Shown: piece after piece, positions 8,089-18,499 of the stretch
How the letters are laid out: each line of letters starts with the position of its first letter
How positions within the stretch are numbered: the stretch's first letter is position 1
Origin: RHKX01 sp963820055
GTDB lineage: Bacteria; Actinomycetota; Thermoleophilia; Solirubrobacterales; 70-9
Direction of reading: 5' to 3'
DNA: 64,000 nucleotides
Assembly: GCA_963820055.1 (NCBI GenBank)
Contig: CAWFYJ010000006.1
Location: 62,001 to 126,000 of the forward strand
Notes under the pieces: model-generated
The model's input: only the letters and a program-made list of their open reading frames with translations
The model's database searches: none
What the model was told of the DNA's origin: nothing
Made by a program: the position numbers and the translations under genes

Positions 8089-9600
8089 ATGAGCCGGGTC
8101 GCCACCGCATTCCTCGCCGTGCTGATCCTGGCGGCCGTGGTTCCGAGCGCCGCATCCGCCCTGGCGAGGCTGAGCGCGGACCCCGATCCCGTCGACGGCG
8201 GCCGGATCGTCGATGCGCGCGGCCGGGAGGTGCTGCTGCGCGGCGTCAACGTCAACTCGCTCGGCGCGTACTGGCAGGGAACCGACGTCGATCCGACCCT
8301 GCCGCTCGAGCGTTCCGATCCCGGGCAGATCGCCGGGATGGGCTGGAACGTCGTCCGCCTGATCGTCTCCTGGTCGCGCGTCGAGCCGAAGCCCGGCCGC
8401 TACAACGAGCGCTACCTCGACCGGGTCGAGAAGTGGATCGGTCGCTTCCGGGACGAAGGTCTCTACACGATCGTCGACTTCCATCAGGACGCCTGGGGGG
8501 CCACCTTGGCCGCCCGACCCGACGAGGTCTGCCCGTCCGGCTACGAGCCCGCGTTCGGCTGGGACGGCGCGCCCGGATGGGCGACCCTGGACGAGGGCCA
8601 ACCGCGCTGCTTTCAGGGCGCCCGGGAGATCAATCCGGCGGTGAGCCGGGCCTGGGCGAACTTCTTCGCCGACGCTCCGGGCCCAGGCGGAGTCGGCGTG
8701 CAGACCCGCTACACCCGGATGCTGGCCCATGTCGCGGAGCGGTTCGCGGGAAGCCGAGCCGTCGCCGGAATCGACGTGATGAACGAGCCGAACGCCTTCG
8801 GCGCCACGGAGACCGCGCAGCTCGGGACGTTCTACGAACGCTCGCTGACGGCGATCCGGCGCGGCGAGCGGCGCGGCGACGGGTTCCGCCACCTCGTCTT
8901 CTTCGAGCCCAGCGTGCTCTGGTCGCTGATCGGCCAGGGCCCGCCGCCTGATTTCGACCACGACCGCGACGTCGTCTACTCCCCGCACCTCTACGGCGGC
9001 AGCATCGGCGGCGAGGGGCCGCCGAGCGAGGCCCAGTTCGAGACGGCGAGGTCGGAGGCCGCCGGCTTCGGCGGAGCGCCGGTGGTGACCGGCGAGTGGG
9101 GCGGCGATCCGGAACGGGCGACGGGCGATCCCGGCGACTACTTCAACGTCCACCAGGCGCTTCAGGACGAGTACGGCATCGGCGCCACGCTCTGGACCTG
9201 GAAGCAGTCCTGTGGGGACCCGCACGCGGCAACGCACGGCGGCGAGCCGTCGCTGCCGCCCTGGAACGTCTTCGAGATGGACTGCTCGAACGGCGGCAAC
9301 GAGATCGTCGGTCTCCATCGCCCGCTCGTCCGCGACATCCGCCGCGGCTACGTGCGCCGGGCGCCGGGACGGCTGACGAGCACGAGCTGGGACCCGGAGC
9401 AGAAGGTGCTTCGGGCCTCGGGAAGCGGTGCCCGACCGCAATCGGGACCGATCGAACTCTGGCTCCCGGGAAAGAGCGTCTGGTCTTTCCGGGGAGAGAA
9501 CGTCAGCCACACCCTCGTCTTCCGTTCCCGCGGGGGAGGAGTCCTGGTGACGGTGCGAACGATGGCGCCGCACTGGTCGCTGGTCATGCGCGACGGGTGA
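8089..9600 (+). CDS. secreted glycoside hydrolase family 5 (endoglycoceramidase/cellulase-like)
   Basis: A 503-residue secreted enzyme. The signal peptide is MSRVATAFLAVLILAAVVPS-AASA. The GH5 barrel follows: LLRGVNVNSLGAYWQG at strand 1, WNVVRLIVSWSRVEP, TIVDFHQDAWG, the acid/base Glu233 in GIDVMNEPNAF and the nucleophile Glu336 in VVTGEWGGD. WTWKQSCGDP lies near the end of the barrel. The C-terminal part after about residue 420 looks like the beta-sandwich found in endoglycoceramidase-type GH5 proteins. Members hydrolyse beta-glycosidic bonds in glycolipids or glucans; the substrate here is unknown. ATG 8089 is chosen because it begins the signal peptide, and earlier in-frame starts fall inside the tRNA. 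Confidence 0.85.
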   Translation: MSRVATAFLAVLILAAVVPSAASALARLSADPDPVDGGRIVDARGREVLLRGVNVNSLGAYWQGTDVDPTLPLERSDPGQIAGMGWNVVRLIVSWSRVEPKPGRYNERYLDRVEKWIGRFRDEGLYTIVDFHQDAWGATLAARPDEVCPSGYEPAFGWDGAPGWATLDEGQPRCFQGAREINPAVSRAWANFFADAPGPGGVGVQTRYTRMLAHVAERFAGSRAVAGIDVMNEPNAFGATETAQLGTFYERSLTAIRRGERRGDGFRHLVFFEPSVLWSLIGQGPPPDFDHDRDVVYSPHLYGGSIGGEGPPSEAQFETARSEAAGFGGAPVVTGEWGGDPERATGDPGDYFNVHQALQDEYGIGATLWTWKQSCGDPHAATHGGEPSLPPWNVFEMDCSNGGNEIVGLHRPLVRDIRRGYVRRAPGRLTSTSWDPEQKVLRASGSGARPQSGPIELWLPGKSVWSFRGENVSHTLVFRSRGGGVLVTVRTMAPHWSLVMRDG

Positions 9601-9663
9601 GGACGGCGCGGCTCGGGAGGCGTGAAACGCGCCACCCGCTCCAAGTCGGAACAATGGGCGCCG

Positions 9664-10122
9664 ATGAGGATCTCCGCCAAAGCCGACTACGCCGTTCGCG
9701 CCGCGATCGCCCTGGCGGCGCCGGGCCAGGACGGACCCCTCAAGGGCGATCGGATCTCGGAGGCGCAGGGGATCCCGCTGCGCTTCCTCGAGAACATCCT
9801 CGGCGAACTGCGCCACTCCGGGATCGTGCAGAGCCAGCGCGGCGCCGAGGGCGGCTACTGGCTCGCCCGCTCGCCGGCCAAGGTGACTGTGGCCGAGATC
9901 ATCCGCGCGGTGGACGGTCCGCTCGCGACGGTCCGCGGCGAACGGCCCGAAGACCTCGAGTACCTCGACGGCGCCCAGAAGCTCCAGGACGTCTGGGTCG
10001 GGCTGCGGGCGAACATCCGCGAGATCCTCGAGACGGTGACGCTGGCCGACATCGTCTCCGGCGAGCTGCCGGACCCGGTCAGCGGGATCGTCGGCCGGCC
10101 CGAGGTCTGGGAATCCCACTGA
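9664..10122 (+). CDS. Rrf2-family transcriptional regulator without Fe-S cysteines
   Basis: A 152-residue winged-helix regulator. The start MRISAKADYAVRAAIALAA and the wing region SQRGAEGGYWLARSP are diagnostic for Rrf2. There is no cysteine at all in the protein, so it cannot hold an Fe-S cluster as IscR, NsrR or RsrR do. In this respect it resembles CymR, the cysteine-metabolism regulator. It stands tail-to-tail with the sulfate importer operon, with a small membrane gene between, so control of sulfur assimilation is a reasonable but unproven role. ATG 9664 is preferred over GTG 9622 because the family begins with this M-R/K-I/L-S pattern. Confidence 0.85.
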   Translation: MRISAKADYAVRAAIALAAPGQDGPLKGDRISEAQGIPLRFLENILGELRHSGIVQSQRGAEGGYWLARSPAKVTVAEIIRAVDGPLATVRGERPEDLEYLDGAQKLQDVWVGLRANIREILETVTLADIVSGELPDPVSGIVGRPEVWESH

Positions 10123-10158
10123 CCCGGGCGATGCCGGCCGCTCAGTCGGCTCGGTAAC

Positions 10159-10362
10159 TCAGCCGCGGCGCCTCGCGCGGCGTTCGTCGATGGCTGCGCG
10201 TCCATGCGCTCCGCGCGGGCGGCCGGCTGCCGGCGGCGGCGTCGCGCCGTGGGCGGCTCGCGCCTCGGCACGCTCCTGGAGGCGCCGCGCCGCGATCCGG
10301 CCGGCGTCAGCGGCGGCCGCGATGACCGCGAGGACGCAGACGACGATGGCGAGGACGATCAA
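10159..10362 (-). CDS. small single-pass membrane protein downstream of cysA; start uncertain
   Basis: From TTG 10362 this is 67 residues: one membrane helix (LAIVVCVLAVIAAAADAG) followed by a basic cytoplasmic tail rich in Arg and Ala. The same frame stays open upstream for 24 more codons, encoding a protein-like EFDPRGSDGQRNESVEL stretch. It reaches a CTG at 10434 that overlaps the cysA stop as CTGA, exactly the geometry of the ATGA/GTGA/TTGA overlaps elsewhere here. A CTG start giving 91 residues is therefore possible. No family is recognised. Position as the last gene of the sulfate importer operon suggests an accessory role. Confidence 0.5.
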   Translation of the reverse strand: MIVLAIVVCVLAVIAAAADAGRIAARRLQERAEARAAHGATPPPAAGRPRGAHGRAAIDERRARRRG

Positions 10363-10430
10363 CGCCGCGGCGATCAGCTCGACCGATTCATTGCGTTGGC
10401 CGTCGGACCCCCGAGGATCGAACTCCAGGC

Positions 10431-11432
10431 TCAGGCGACCTGGAGCTCGTCCGTAGGGACCGTTCCGGGGTCCCCCCCATCCTCGAAGACCTTTGCCCGG
10501 CTGGGCCGCGCAAAGATGATCTGACCCTGCTCGAGCTCGAGCTCGTCGGCCTCGGCACGCGTGACCTGCGCCCAGGCGCGATCGCCGCTCGCCATCGAGA
10601 GCTCAACGCGGACCTCGAAGCCGAGGTGGCTGACCCGCTCGATCATCGCCTCCTCGGCGCCGTCGACCTTGACCAGCCCGAGGTCGAGGTCATGCGGGCG
10701 GATCAGGGCCTTGCCGAAGCGGTTGACCTCGCCGACGAAGCTCATCACGAACTCCGACTCCGGCTCCTCGTAGAGCTCCTTGGGCTTGCCGACCTGCTCG
10801 ATCTGGCCCTTGTTCATCACGACGATCTGCTCGGCGACGTCCATCGCTTCCTCCTGGTCGTGGGTGACGAAGATCGTCGTCACCTCGACCTCGTTGTGGA
10901 GGTTGCGGAGCCACTCGCGGAGCTCCTTGCGGACCTTCGCGTCGAGCGCGCCGAACGGCTCGTCGAGAAGGAGCAGCTTCGGCTCCGCGGCGAGCGCCCG
11001 CGCCAGCGCCATGCGCTGACGCTGACCGCCGGAGAGCTGGGACGGATAGCGATGAGCCATTCCCTGCAGCTGGACGAGGCGGATCAGCTCTTTGACGCGC
11101 GAGCGGATCTGGTCCTTCGGGACCTTCCGGATCTTCAGCCCGAACGCGATGTTGTCGCGCACCGTCATGTGCTTGAACGCGGCGTAGTGCTGGAAGACGA
11201 ACCCGATCCCGCGCTCCTGCACGCTCAGATGGGTCACGTCCTGGCTGTTCAGCAGCACGGTGCCGCTGTCGGCCTCCTCGAGCCCGGCGATCAGCCGCAG
11301 CAAGGTCGACTTGCCGCTGCCGCTGGGGCCGAGCAGGGCCGTCAACGAACCGTCGGGGACGTCGAGTGAGACATCGTCCAGGGCGACAAAATCCTCGAAG
11401 CGCTTGGTAACGCCCTCAACCTTGATACCCAT
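10431..11432 (-). CDS. cysA: sulfate/thiosulfate ABC transporter ATP-binding protein
   Basis: A 333-residue ATPase that drives sulfate import at the inner face of the membrane. Walker A GPSGSGKST, signature LSGGQRQRMALARAL, Walker B KLLLLDEPFGALD and switch FVTHDQEEAMD are intact. The Q-loop reads FVFQHYAAFKHMTV, a form typical of CysA. The C-terminal regulatory part (IRPHDLDLG) is also typical of the CysA group. ATG 11432 overlaps the cysW stop by one base (TGATG), so the importer subunits are made in a coupled way. Confidence 0.95.
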   Translation of the reverse strand: MGIKVEGVTKRFEDFVALDDVSLDVPDGSLTALLGPSGSGKSTLLRLIAGLEEADSGTVLLNSQDVTHLSVQERGIGFVFQHYAAFKHMTVRDNIAFGLKIRKVPKDQIRSRVKELIRLVQLQGMAHRYPSQLSGGQRQRMALARALAAEPKLLLLDEPFGALDAKVRKELREWLRNLHNEVEVTTIFVTHDQEEAMDVAEQIVVMNKGQIEQVGKPKELYEEPESEFVMSFVGEVNRFGKALIRPHDLDLGLVKVDGAEEAMIERVSHLGFEVRVELSMASGDRAWAQVTRAEADELELEQGQIIFARPSRAKVFEDGGDPGTVPTDELQVA

Positions 11433-12238
11433 CAGATTTCCTTCCGTCGATTGATCATGTTCATGAAGACCAGGGTCAGCAGGGCGACGACCGCCAGCAC
11501 GAGCGCAGCCGCATAGCCGCCGCCCGAGTTGAAGGTCTCGAACTGCCGTCGCACGAACAGCGGCAGCGTCTCCGTCTGTCCGGAGATCCGGCCGGAGACG
11601 ACGCTGACCGCGCCGAACTCACCGAGGACCCGGGCCACCGAGAGGACGACTCCGTAGGTGACGCCCCAGCGGATCGCCGGCAGGGTGACCCGCCAGAACG
11701 TCTGCCACCAGTTGGCCCCGAGCGTCGCAGCGGCCTGCTCCTGCTCGTCGCCGATCTCGTGGAGGACCGGGACGACCTCGCGGACCACGAAGGGCAGCGA
11801 GACGAAGATGCAGGCGATCACGATTCCCGGCGTCGAGAAGATGATCCGGATCCCCTGGTCGAAGAACCACTCGCCGACGATGCCGTCGCGCGGCCCGTAG
11901 AGCAGCACGAGCGAGAGGCCGATCACGACCGGAGAGATCGCGAACGGAATGTCGATCAGCAGGTTCAGGAACGTCTTGCCCTTGAACTTCTGGCGAACCA
12001 GGACGATCGCGGCGAGAACGCCGAACACCGTGTTCAGCGGCACCGCGATGGCGACCGTGATGAGGGTCAGCTTCAGGGCGTGGAGCCCGGCCTCGCTCGT
12101 CACCGCCGAGAACGACTCGAAGAAGCCGTCCTCGAAGGTGCGGATGAAGATCATCGCGACCGGGATCAGCAACAGCGCCGACAGGTAGAAGAGGACGACG
12201 AAACGCAGGCCGTAGCGGCTTGCTCGATTGGCCGTCAT
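11432..12238 (-). CDS. cysW: sulfate ABC transporter permease CysW
   Basis: A 268-residue membrane permease with about six transmembrane segments (first at YGLRFVVLFYLSALLLIPVAM). It forms the sulfate channel with CysT. The EAA coupling loop reads EQEQAAATLGANWWQTFWRV, where CysA docks. ARVLGEFGAVSVVSG is conserved in CysW. Both ends overlap neighbours by one base (TGATG), placing it firmly in the sbp-cysT-cysW-cysA operon. Confidence 0.94.
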   Translation of the reverse strand: MTANRASRYGLRFVVLFYLSALLLIPVAMIFIRTFEDGFFESFSAVTSEAGLHALKLTLITVAIAVPLNTVFGVLAAIVLVRQKFKGKTFLNLLIDIPFAISPVVIGLSLVLLYGPRDGIVGEWFFDQGIRIIFSTPGIVIACIFVSLPFVVREVVPVLHEIGDEQEQAAATLGANWWQTFWRVTLPAIRWGVTYGVVLSVARVLGEFGAVSVVSGRISGQTETLPLFVRRQFETFNSGGGYAAALVLAVVALLTLVFMNMINRRKEI

Positions 12239-13059
12239 CAGATCGGGAGCTTCCTGCGGGCGAAACCGCCGATGATCAGCAGGACGACGAGCGAGATGAC
12301 GAGGAGCACGACCGAGACCGATGCGGCACCGTTGGTGTTCCCGCCCTCGATCTGGGCATAGATGTAGATCGAAGCGATCTGGACCTTGCCGGCGAGCAGG
12401 ACCAGCGAGCCGAACTCCCCGATCGCTCGGGCGAACGCCAGCGAGGCGCCGGCGAGGATCGCGGGCAGCAGGTTCGGCAGGACGATCCGGCGGAAGATCG
12501 TCCAGCGGCTGGCGCCGAGCGAAGCGGCAGCCTCCTCCATGTCCTGGTCGAGCTCGATCAGCGTCGGCTGGACGGCGCGGACGACGAACGGGAGCGTGAC
12601 GAAGCTGAGCGCCATGATCACCGCCGTGCTCGTGTAGGCGATGTTGATGCCGAACGGGCTGTCGTTGCCGTAGAGCGCCAGCAGCGTCAGGCCGGCGACG
12701 ACGGTCGGCAGGGCGAACGGAAGGTCGATGACCGCGTTCAGCAACGACTTGCCCCGAAACTCGTCACGGACGAGGACCCAGGCGATCGCCGTGCCCATGA
12801 TCGCGTTGATGAACGTGACCGCGAGGGCGCAGAGGAAGGTCGTCCGCAGGGCCTCGACCGCCTGTGGAGCCGTGACGGCGTCCCAGAACTCGCTGAATCC
12901 CCCCTCGGTCGACTTGATCACGAGGGCTGCGATCGGGATCAGCACGATCAGCGTCAGCCAGGTGACGACGATCCCCCGGGACAGCAGGACGCTCCCGAAG
13001 CGCGGTGCGTACACCGGCTTCGACAGCGTCGCTGCTGCGGCGTGAGCGCTTCCGCTCAT
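12238..13059 (-). CDS. cysT: sulfate ABC transporter permease CysT (CysU)
   Basis: A 273-residue permease with six predicted membrane helices, the partner of CysW. The EAA loop is DMEEAAASLGASRWTIFRRI. ARAIGEFGSLVLLAG and the N-terminal FRGKSLLNAVIDLPFALPTVVAG (split here by the family's helix break) match CysT/CysU. The start codon shares one base with the sbp stop codon. Its similarity to CysW outside the EAA loop is low, as expected for the heterodimeric permease. Confidence 0.94.
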   Translation of the reverse strand: MSGSAHAAAATLSKPVYAPRFGSVLLSRGIVVTWLTLIVLIPIAALVIKSTEGGFSEFWDAVTAPQAVEALRTTFLCALAVTFINAIMGTAIAWVLVRDEFRGKSLLNAVIDLPFALPTVVAGLTLLALYGNDSPFGINIAYTSTAVIMALSFVTLPFVVRAVQPTLIELDQDMEEAAASLGASRWTIFRRIVLPNLLPAILAGASLAFARAIGEFGSLVLLAGKVQIASIYIYAQIEGGNTNGAASVSVVLLVISLVVLLIIGGFARRKLPI

Positions 13060-14117
13060 CAGCCGGTGGTCACTCCGAGGTCCTGCTCGATCTGAGCGAC
13101 GGAACCGTTCTCAGGATCGAAGAACTCTGTCGTGACCTTGTCCCAGCCGCCGAGGTCCTCGATCGTGAAGAGGTCCTTCGGAGTCGGGTACTTGTCCTCG
13201 TTCTCCTTGAGGACCTCGGGATCGACGGGGCGGTAGCCCGCGTCGGCGAAGCCCTGCTGGCCCTCGGGCGACCACAGGTAGTCCAGGAATGCCTGAGCGG
13301 CCTCCGGGTTCTGCGCGTCCGAGGGGATGGCACCGGGCGTCTCGATCAGAATCGTCTGATCGGGCGTCACGTAGTCGACGTCCTCACCGGCGGCCTGGGC
13401 ACGGAGAGCGTCGCTCTCGTAGGCCAGGAGCACGTCGCCCTTGCCGGAGGTGAACGTCTCGAGGGCATCGGAGGCGCTGGCGTCCTGCTGGACGGTCGCG
13501 GTCAGGATGTCGTCGACACGCTGCAGGGCCTCTTCCTCGGACTTGCCCTCCTCGATGGCGGAGCCGTAGGCGGCCATGATGTCCCAGCGGGCGCCGCCCG
13601 AGGTGAACGGGTTCGGCACGAGGACCTCGTTGTCGCCGCTGGCGACGTCGTCCCAGGTCTCGATGTTGTTCGGGTTGCCCTTGCGGACGATGAACACCAC
13701 CGTCGAGTCCTGGATGATGCCGTCGTGCTCGTTGTCGGCCCAGTCGTCAGGGACGAGTCCGGCGTCGACGAGACGGGCGATGTCCGGCTCGAGCGAGAAG
13801 TGGACGAGGTCGGCCGGCTGGCCTGCCTCGACCGCCCGGGACTGATCGCCCGAAGCACCGAACGAGTTCGAGAAGTCGACTTCGGCGCCTTCCGACGTGT
13901 CGTTGAAGCCGGGCTCGAGCGTGCTCTCGTACGCATCCTGCGGTGAGGAGTAGGCGACGAGGCTGACCGAGCCGCTGACGGCCCCGCCACTCGAGGAATC
14001 GCTGCTCGACGAGTCCGAGCTGCCGCAGGCAGTCACGGTGACCCCGAGTGCGAGCGCGGCGGTGGCCGCGAACGACGCGCGAATGGCGCGCTTACCCATG
14101 AAGGATTTCGGTTGCAT
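13059..14117 (-). CDS. sulfate-binding lipoprotein of the ABC importer
   Basis: A 352-residue periplasm-facing lipoprotein that binds sulfate and delivers it to CysT/CysW. The signal peptide ends with the lipobox VTAC, followed by a Ser/Asp-rich linker (GSSDSSSSDSSSG). The mature part begins SLVAYSSPQDAYES and includes ADLVHFSLEPDI and FTSGGARWDIMAAYG, characteristic of Sbp/CysP proteins. I chose ATG 14117 because AAAAGG lies six bases upstream; an in-frame TTG at 14147 has nothing comparable. First gene of the sulfate operon. The Sbp versus CysP (thiosulfate) distinction is not possible from sequence alone. Confidence 0.92.
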   Translation of the reverse strand: MQPKSFMGKRAIRASFAATAALALGVTVTACGSSDSSSSDSSSGGAVSGSVSLVAYSSPQDAYESTLEPGFNDTSEGAEVDFSNSFGASGDQSRAVEAGQPADLVHFSLEPDIARLVDAGLVPDDWADNEHDGIIQDSTVVFIVRKGNPNNIETWDDVASGDNEVLVPNPFTSGGARWDIMAAYGSAIEEGKSEEEALQRVDDILTATVQQDASASDALETFTSGKGDVLLAYESDALRAQAAGEDVDYVTPDQTILIETPGAIPSDAQNPEAAQAFLDYLWSPEGQQGFADAGYRPVDPEVLKENEDKYPTPKDLFTIEDLGGWDKVTTEFFDPENGSVAQIEQDLGVTTG

Positions 14118-14198
14118 CTTGACCTTTTCGATTGAGTTGGTGGACAACGGCGCGGCAGACTAGCAACATCTCCCGACGTATGTCTAGTGATCTGATCG

Positions 14199-14219
14199 AA
14201 AAGGTCGGGAAACCCGACC
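14199..14219 (-). terminator. intrinsic terminator after the solute-binding gene
   Basis: On the minus strand GGTCGGG-TTT-CCCGACC is followed at once by TTTTC. It begins ten bases after the stop codon of the gene ending at 14229. This separates that gene from the sulfate operon, which starts 80 bases further on. Confidence 0.8.
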
Positions 14220-14228
14220 AGGCCGTTC

Positions 14229-15143
14229 TCAGCGGAGGTCGGTGAGCCAAACGTCGGCCAGCGATTGCACCGCCGTGGCCGAGTCGATTCCGCGCACCGA
14301 CCTCTCGAGGCCGATCGTCACCGCCGCGCCCCGCACCGCGGTGAGGAGCGGTGCATCGGCGATCCGGTCGGCGGCCCCTGAACCCAGTTCGTCGGCAACC
14401 TCGACCGCGCCGCTGAGGAGCTCCTCCAGCCGGTGTCCGGGGATCGGGTCGGTGGTGAGGTCGATCTGATCGACCCCGGGCCCGAGCCCGAGGGTCGTGC
14501 CCCACCAGTTCGCGTTACGGGCGAGCAGGATTCCACCGTCGTCGCGGCCCCGGAACTCGAACGGCCCGGTGCCGGCGGCATCGAGCCGGGCCGGCGACCC
14601 GTCTCGTCCGACGAGGGGTCCCGGCGCGACGAGCCCCAGGCGCGGGTCGGCGAGCGAGCGCCCGAAATCGTCGTCGGGGCGGTCGAGGATGAAGCGGACG
14701 CGACCCGGCCGCGGCGAGTCGGCGGCGTTCAGGTGCGGGAGCAACGCCCGGCCCGCAGCCGACGCGAGCCAGCGGTCGACGTTGACGAGCACCGCATCGG
14801 CATCGAAGGACTCCCCGTTCTGGAACGTGACGCCGCGCCGCAACGTCGCGGTCCAGGATGTGGCATCGGGGCTCGGCCTGATCGAGCGGGCGATGCCGGG
14901 CCGCCGCCGGGTTTCGCCGAACGGGCCGGTCTGCCAGGTCCGCAGCGGCTCATATATCTGACGCGAGGCGAGTCGCTCGGCGCGGCTCGCGGCCGCGAGC
15001 GGGTCGAGAGTGTCGACCTCGTCGGCCAGCGAGATCGTCAGCGTGCCCCCCGCCTCGGGGTCGGAGGCACGGCCGCCGACGGTCGTGGTGCCCTCTCCCC
15101 CGCACCCGCCGGCGACGGACGCGGCGAGAGACGTGAACAGCAT
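14229..15143 (-). CDS. family 5 extracellular solute-binding lipoprotein (peptide/nickel type), short
   Basis: The protein has the SBP family 5 landmarks GGTLTISLADEVDTLDPLAA, QIYEPLRTW, the A-T-L-R-x-G-V-x-F-x-N-G-x-x-F-x-A-x-x-V block and GTGPFEF. It is shorter (about 304-320 residues) than the usual 500, ending after the first lobe. Its lipobox is VAGGC. ATG 15143 leaves only 13 residues before that cysteine and drops the basic region SPLRRLRGR, so translation probably begins further up. The best candidate is CTG 15191, two bases after the secG stop. No cognate permease is present. It may be a stand-alone ligand binder. Confidence 0.75.
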   Translation of the reverse strand: MLFTSLAASVAGGCGGEGTTTVGGRASDPEAGGTLTISLADEVDTLDPLAAASRAERLASRQIYEPLRTWQTGPFGETRRRPGIARSIRPSPDATSWTATLRRGVTFQNGESFDADAVLVNVDRWLASAAGRALLPHLNAADSPRPGRVRFILDRPDDDFGRSLADPRLGLVAPGPLVGRDGSPARLDAAGTGPFEFRGRDDGGILLARNANWWGTTLGLGPGVDQIDLTTDPIPGHRLEELLSGAVEVADELGSGAADRIADAPLLTAVRGAAVTIGLERSVRGIDSATAVQSLADVWLTDLR

Positions 15144-15192
15144 CAGCGCGGCCGTCCGGCCCCGCAGCCGCCGCAGCGGCGAACCGATCAGC

Positions 15193-15417
15193 TCAGATCT
15201 TGAGCAGGACGATTGCGTTGACGACGAAGAGCACCGCAAAAAAGATCGTCCAGCGATCGAGGTTCCGCTCGACCAGCGATCCGCCGCCGAACGAGCTGCC
15301 GCCGCCGCCGATGCCGAAAGCGCCCGAGAGACCGGCGTCCTTGCCCGAGTGCAGCAGCACCAGGAACACGAGGACAACCGAGACCAGGACCTGAACTATT
15401 CCGAGAATCGTCGCCAT
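15193..15417 (-). CDS. secG: preprotein translocase subunit SecG
   Basis: A 74-residue inner-membrane protein with two transmembrane helices (ILGIVQVLVSVVLVFLVLLH and TIFFAVLFVVNAIVLL) separated by a Gly/Ser-rich loop (GAFGIGGGGSSFGGG). This is the standard SecG topology and length. It assists SecYE in protein export. The following solute-binding lipoprotein gene begins inside or right after its stop codon, so the two are probably co-transcribed. Confidence 0.92.
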   Translation of the reverse strand: MATILGIVQVLVSVVLVFLVLLHSGKDAGLSGAFGIGGGGSSFGGGSLVERNLDRWTIFFAVLFVVNAIVLLKI

Positions 15418-15474
15418 GAAGTGGGCCAGTCTAGCCGGAAACGGCCCTCGTCAGCGCCGCACCGCAACCTGCGG

Positions 15475-15771
15475 TCAGTCCGCTTCGGAGCGCTCGGCCT
15501 CGACCTCGTCGAGCTCCTTGAGGATCTCGATCGCGTCGCGGCGCAGCTCGGCGTCCTGGCGGGCGTACTCCTCGTCGGAGAGCTTCTCCTGGGCGTGGTC
15601 GAGCTCCGTGTCGCGGATCTCCCGGTACTTGGCCTGCTTGCGGGCCTCGAGCTCGGCGACGACCGGATCCTCGAGGCCGGGCTCGGCCAGGCCGCCCGGT
15701 CGGCGCAGCGGCACCGAGATCCAGGCTGCGACGAGGGCGAGAAGGATGAGGGCGAGGAGCAGCTCGAGCAT
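15475..15771 (-). CDS. CcmI-like membrane-anchored coiled-coil protein
   Basis: A 98-residue protein with an N-terminal membrane helix (LELLLALILLALVAAWISV) and a charged helical tail (EKLSDEEYARQDAELRRDAIEILKEL, broken here for length at the helix). The tail resembles the short form of the cytochrome c biogenesis protein CcmI, in which a helix near the membrane engages the CcmF/CcmH heme-ligation complex. It follows ccmF by 20 bases in the same operon, which supports this reading. It lacks the large TPR part of proteobacterial CcmI. Confidence 0.6.
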   Translation of the reverse strand: MLELLLALILLALVAAWISVPLRRPGGLAEPGLEDPVVAELEARKQAKYREIRDTELDHAQEKLSDEEYARQDAELRRDAIEILKELDEVEAERSEAD

Positions 15772-15791
15772 CGGCAGTCGGTCCGGCGCGC

Positions 15792-18004
<2,213 letters not shown>

Positions 18005-18008
<4 letters not shown>

Positions 18009-18433
18009 TGCGTGATCACGACGTGCTCGGGATCGGCCTCGGCCTCGTCGGAGAACTTCGACGGGCACTTGGTGATCAGGCTGTCCTTCTCGGCCATGAA
18101 CGTCCCGCTCTTATCGAGCCGGCCGGTGACGATGACCTCGCGCCCCTCGCGGAACGGGTCGGGGACGACGCCGGTGTAGGAGACGGGAAGCGCCTCGCTG
18201 CTGCCGTCCCGATCGACGATCTCGAAGTTCAGATCGGTCCCGTCGCGCTTGTAGTCCTTGACCTCGCCGGTCAGCTGGTAGGTCTCGCTGCTCGGGCCAG
18301 CGGCGAGCACCTCTGAGGGCTCGCGTGCTTCGGTCCCGGCGTTGAACGACGTGTAGATGAGAGCGACGGCGAGCAGAACGGCCGCCGACAGCGCAACGAC
18401 GAGACGGATCTTTCGCTTCCGGTCTTGATCCAT
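18005..18433 (-). CDS. ccmE: cytochrome c maturation heme chaperone CcmE, cysteine variant
   Basis: A 142-residue protein with one N-terminal membrane anchor (LVVALSAAVLLAVALIYTSF) and an OB-fold beta barrel (YQLTGEVKDYKRDGTDLNFEI, GREVIVTGRL). CcmE carries heme covalently before handing it to CcmF. Classic CcmE attaches heme to a histidine in H-D-E-x-Y. Here that position is Cys123 in LITKCPSKFSDE, so this belongs to the cysteine (CxxxY-type) branch known from archaea and some bacteria, with Phe127 in place of the tyrosine. It is the first gene of the ccmE-ccmF-CcmI-like operon. Confidence 0.92.
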
Positions 18434-18499
18434 CGGGTCGCCGATTATCGCAGGGTCGCAGCGCGGGCCGGGACCACGACGCTGCTATAGATAACCGGC

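Noticed and set aside
10390..10430. tRNA-like fragment with GGATCGAACTCC
   Set aside because: No acceptor stem, D-arm or anticodon arm can be built around it.
14118..14200. Riboswitch in front of the sulfate-binding gene
   Set aside because: The leader is only about 80 bases and contains no recognisable SAM or other riboswitch core; the one hairpin is the upstream gene's terminator.
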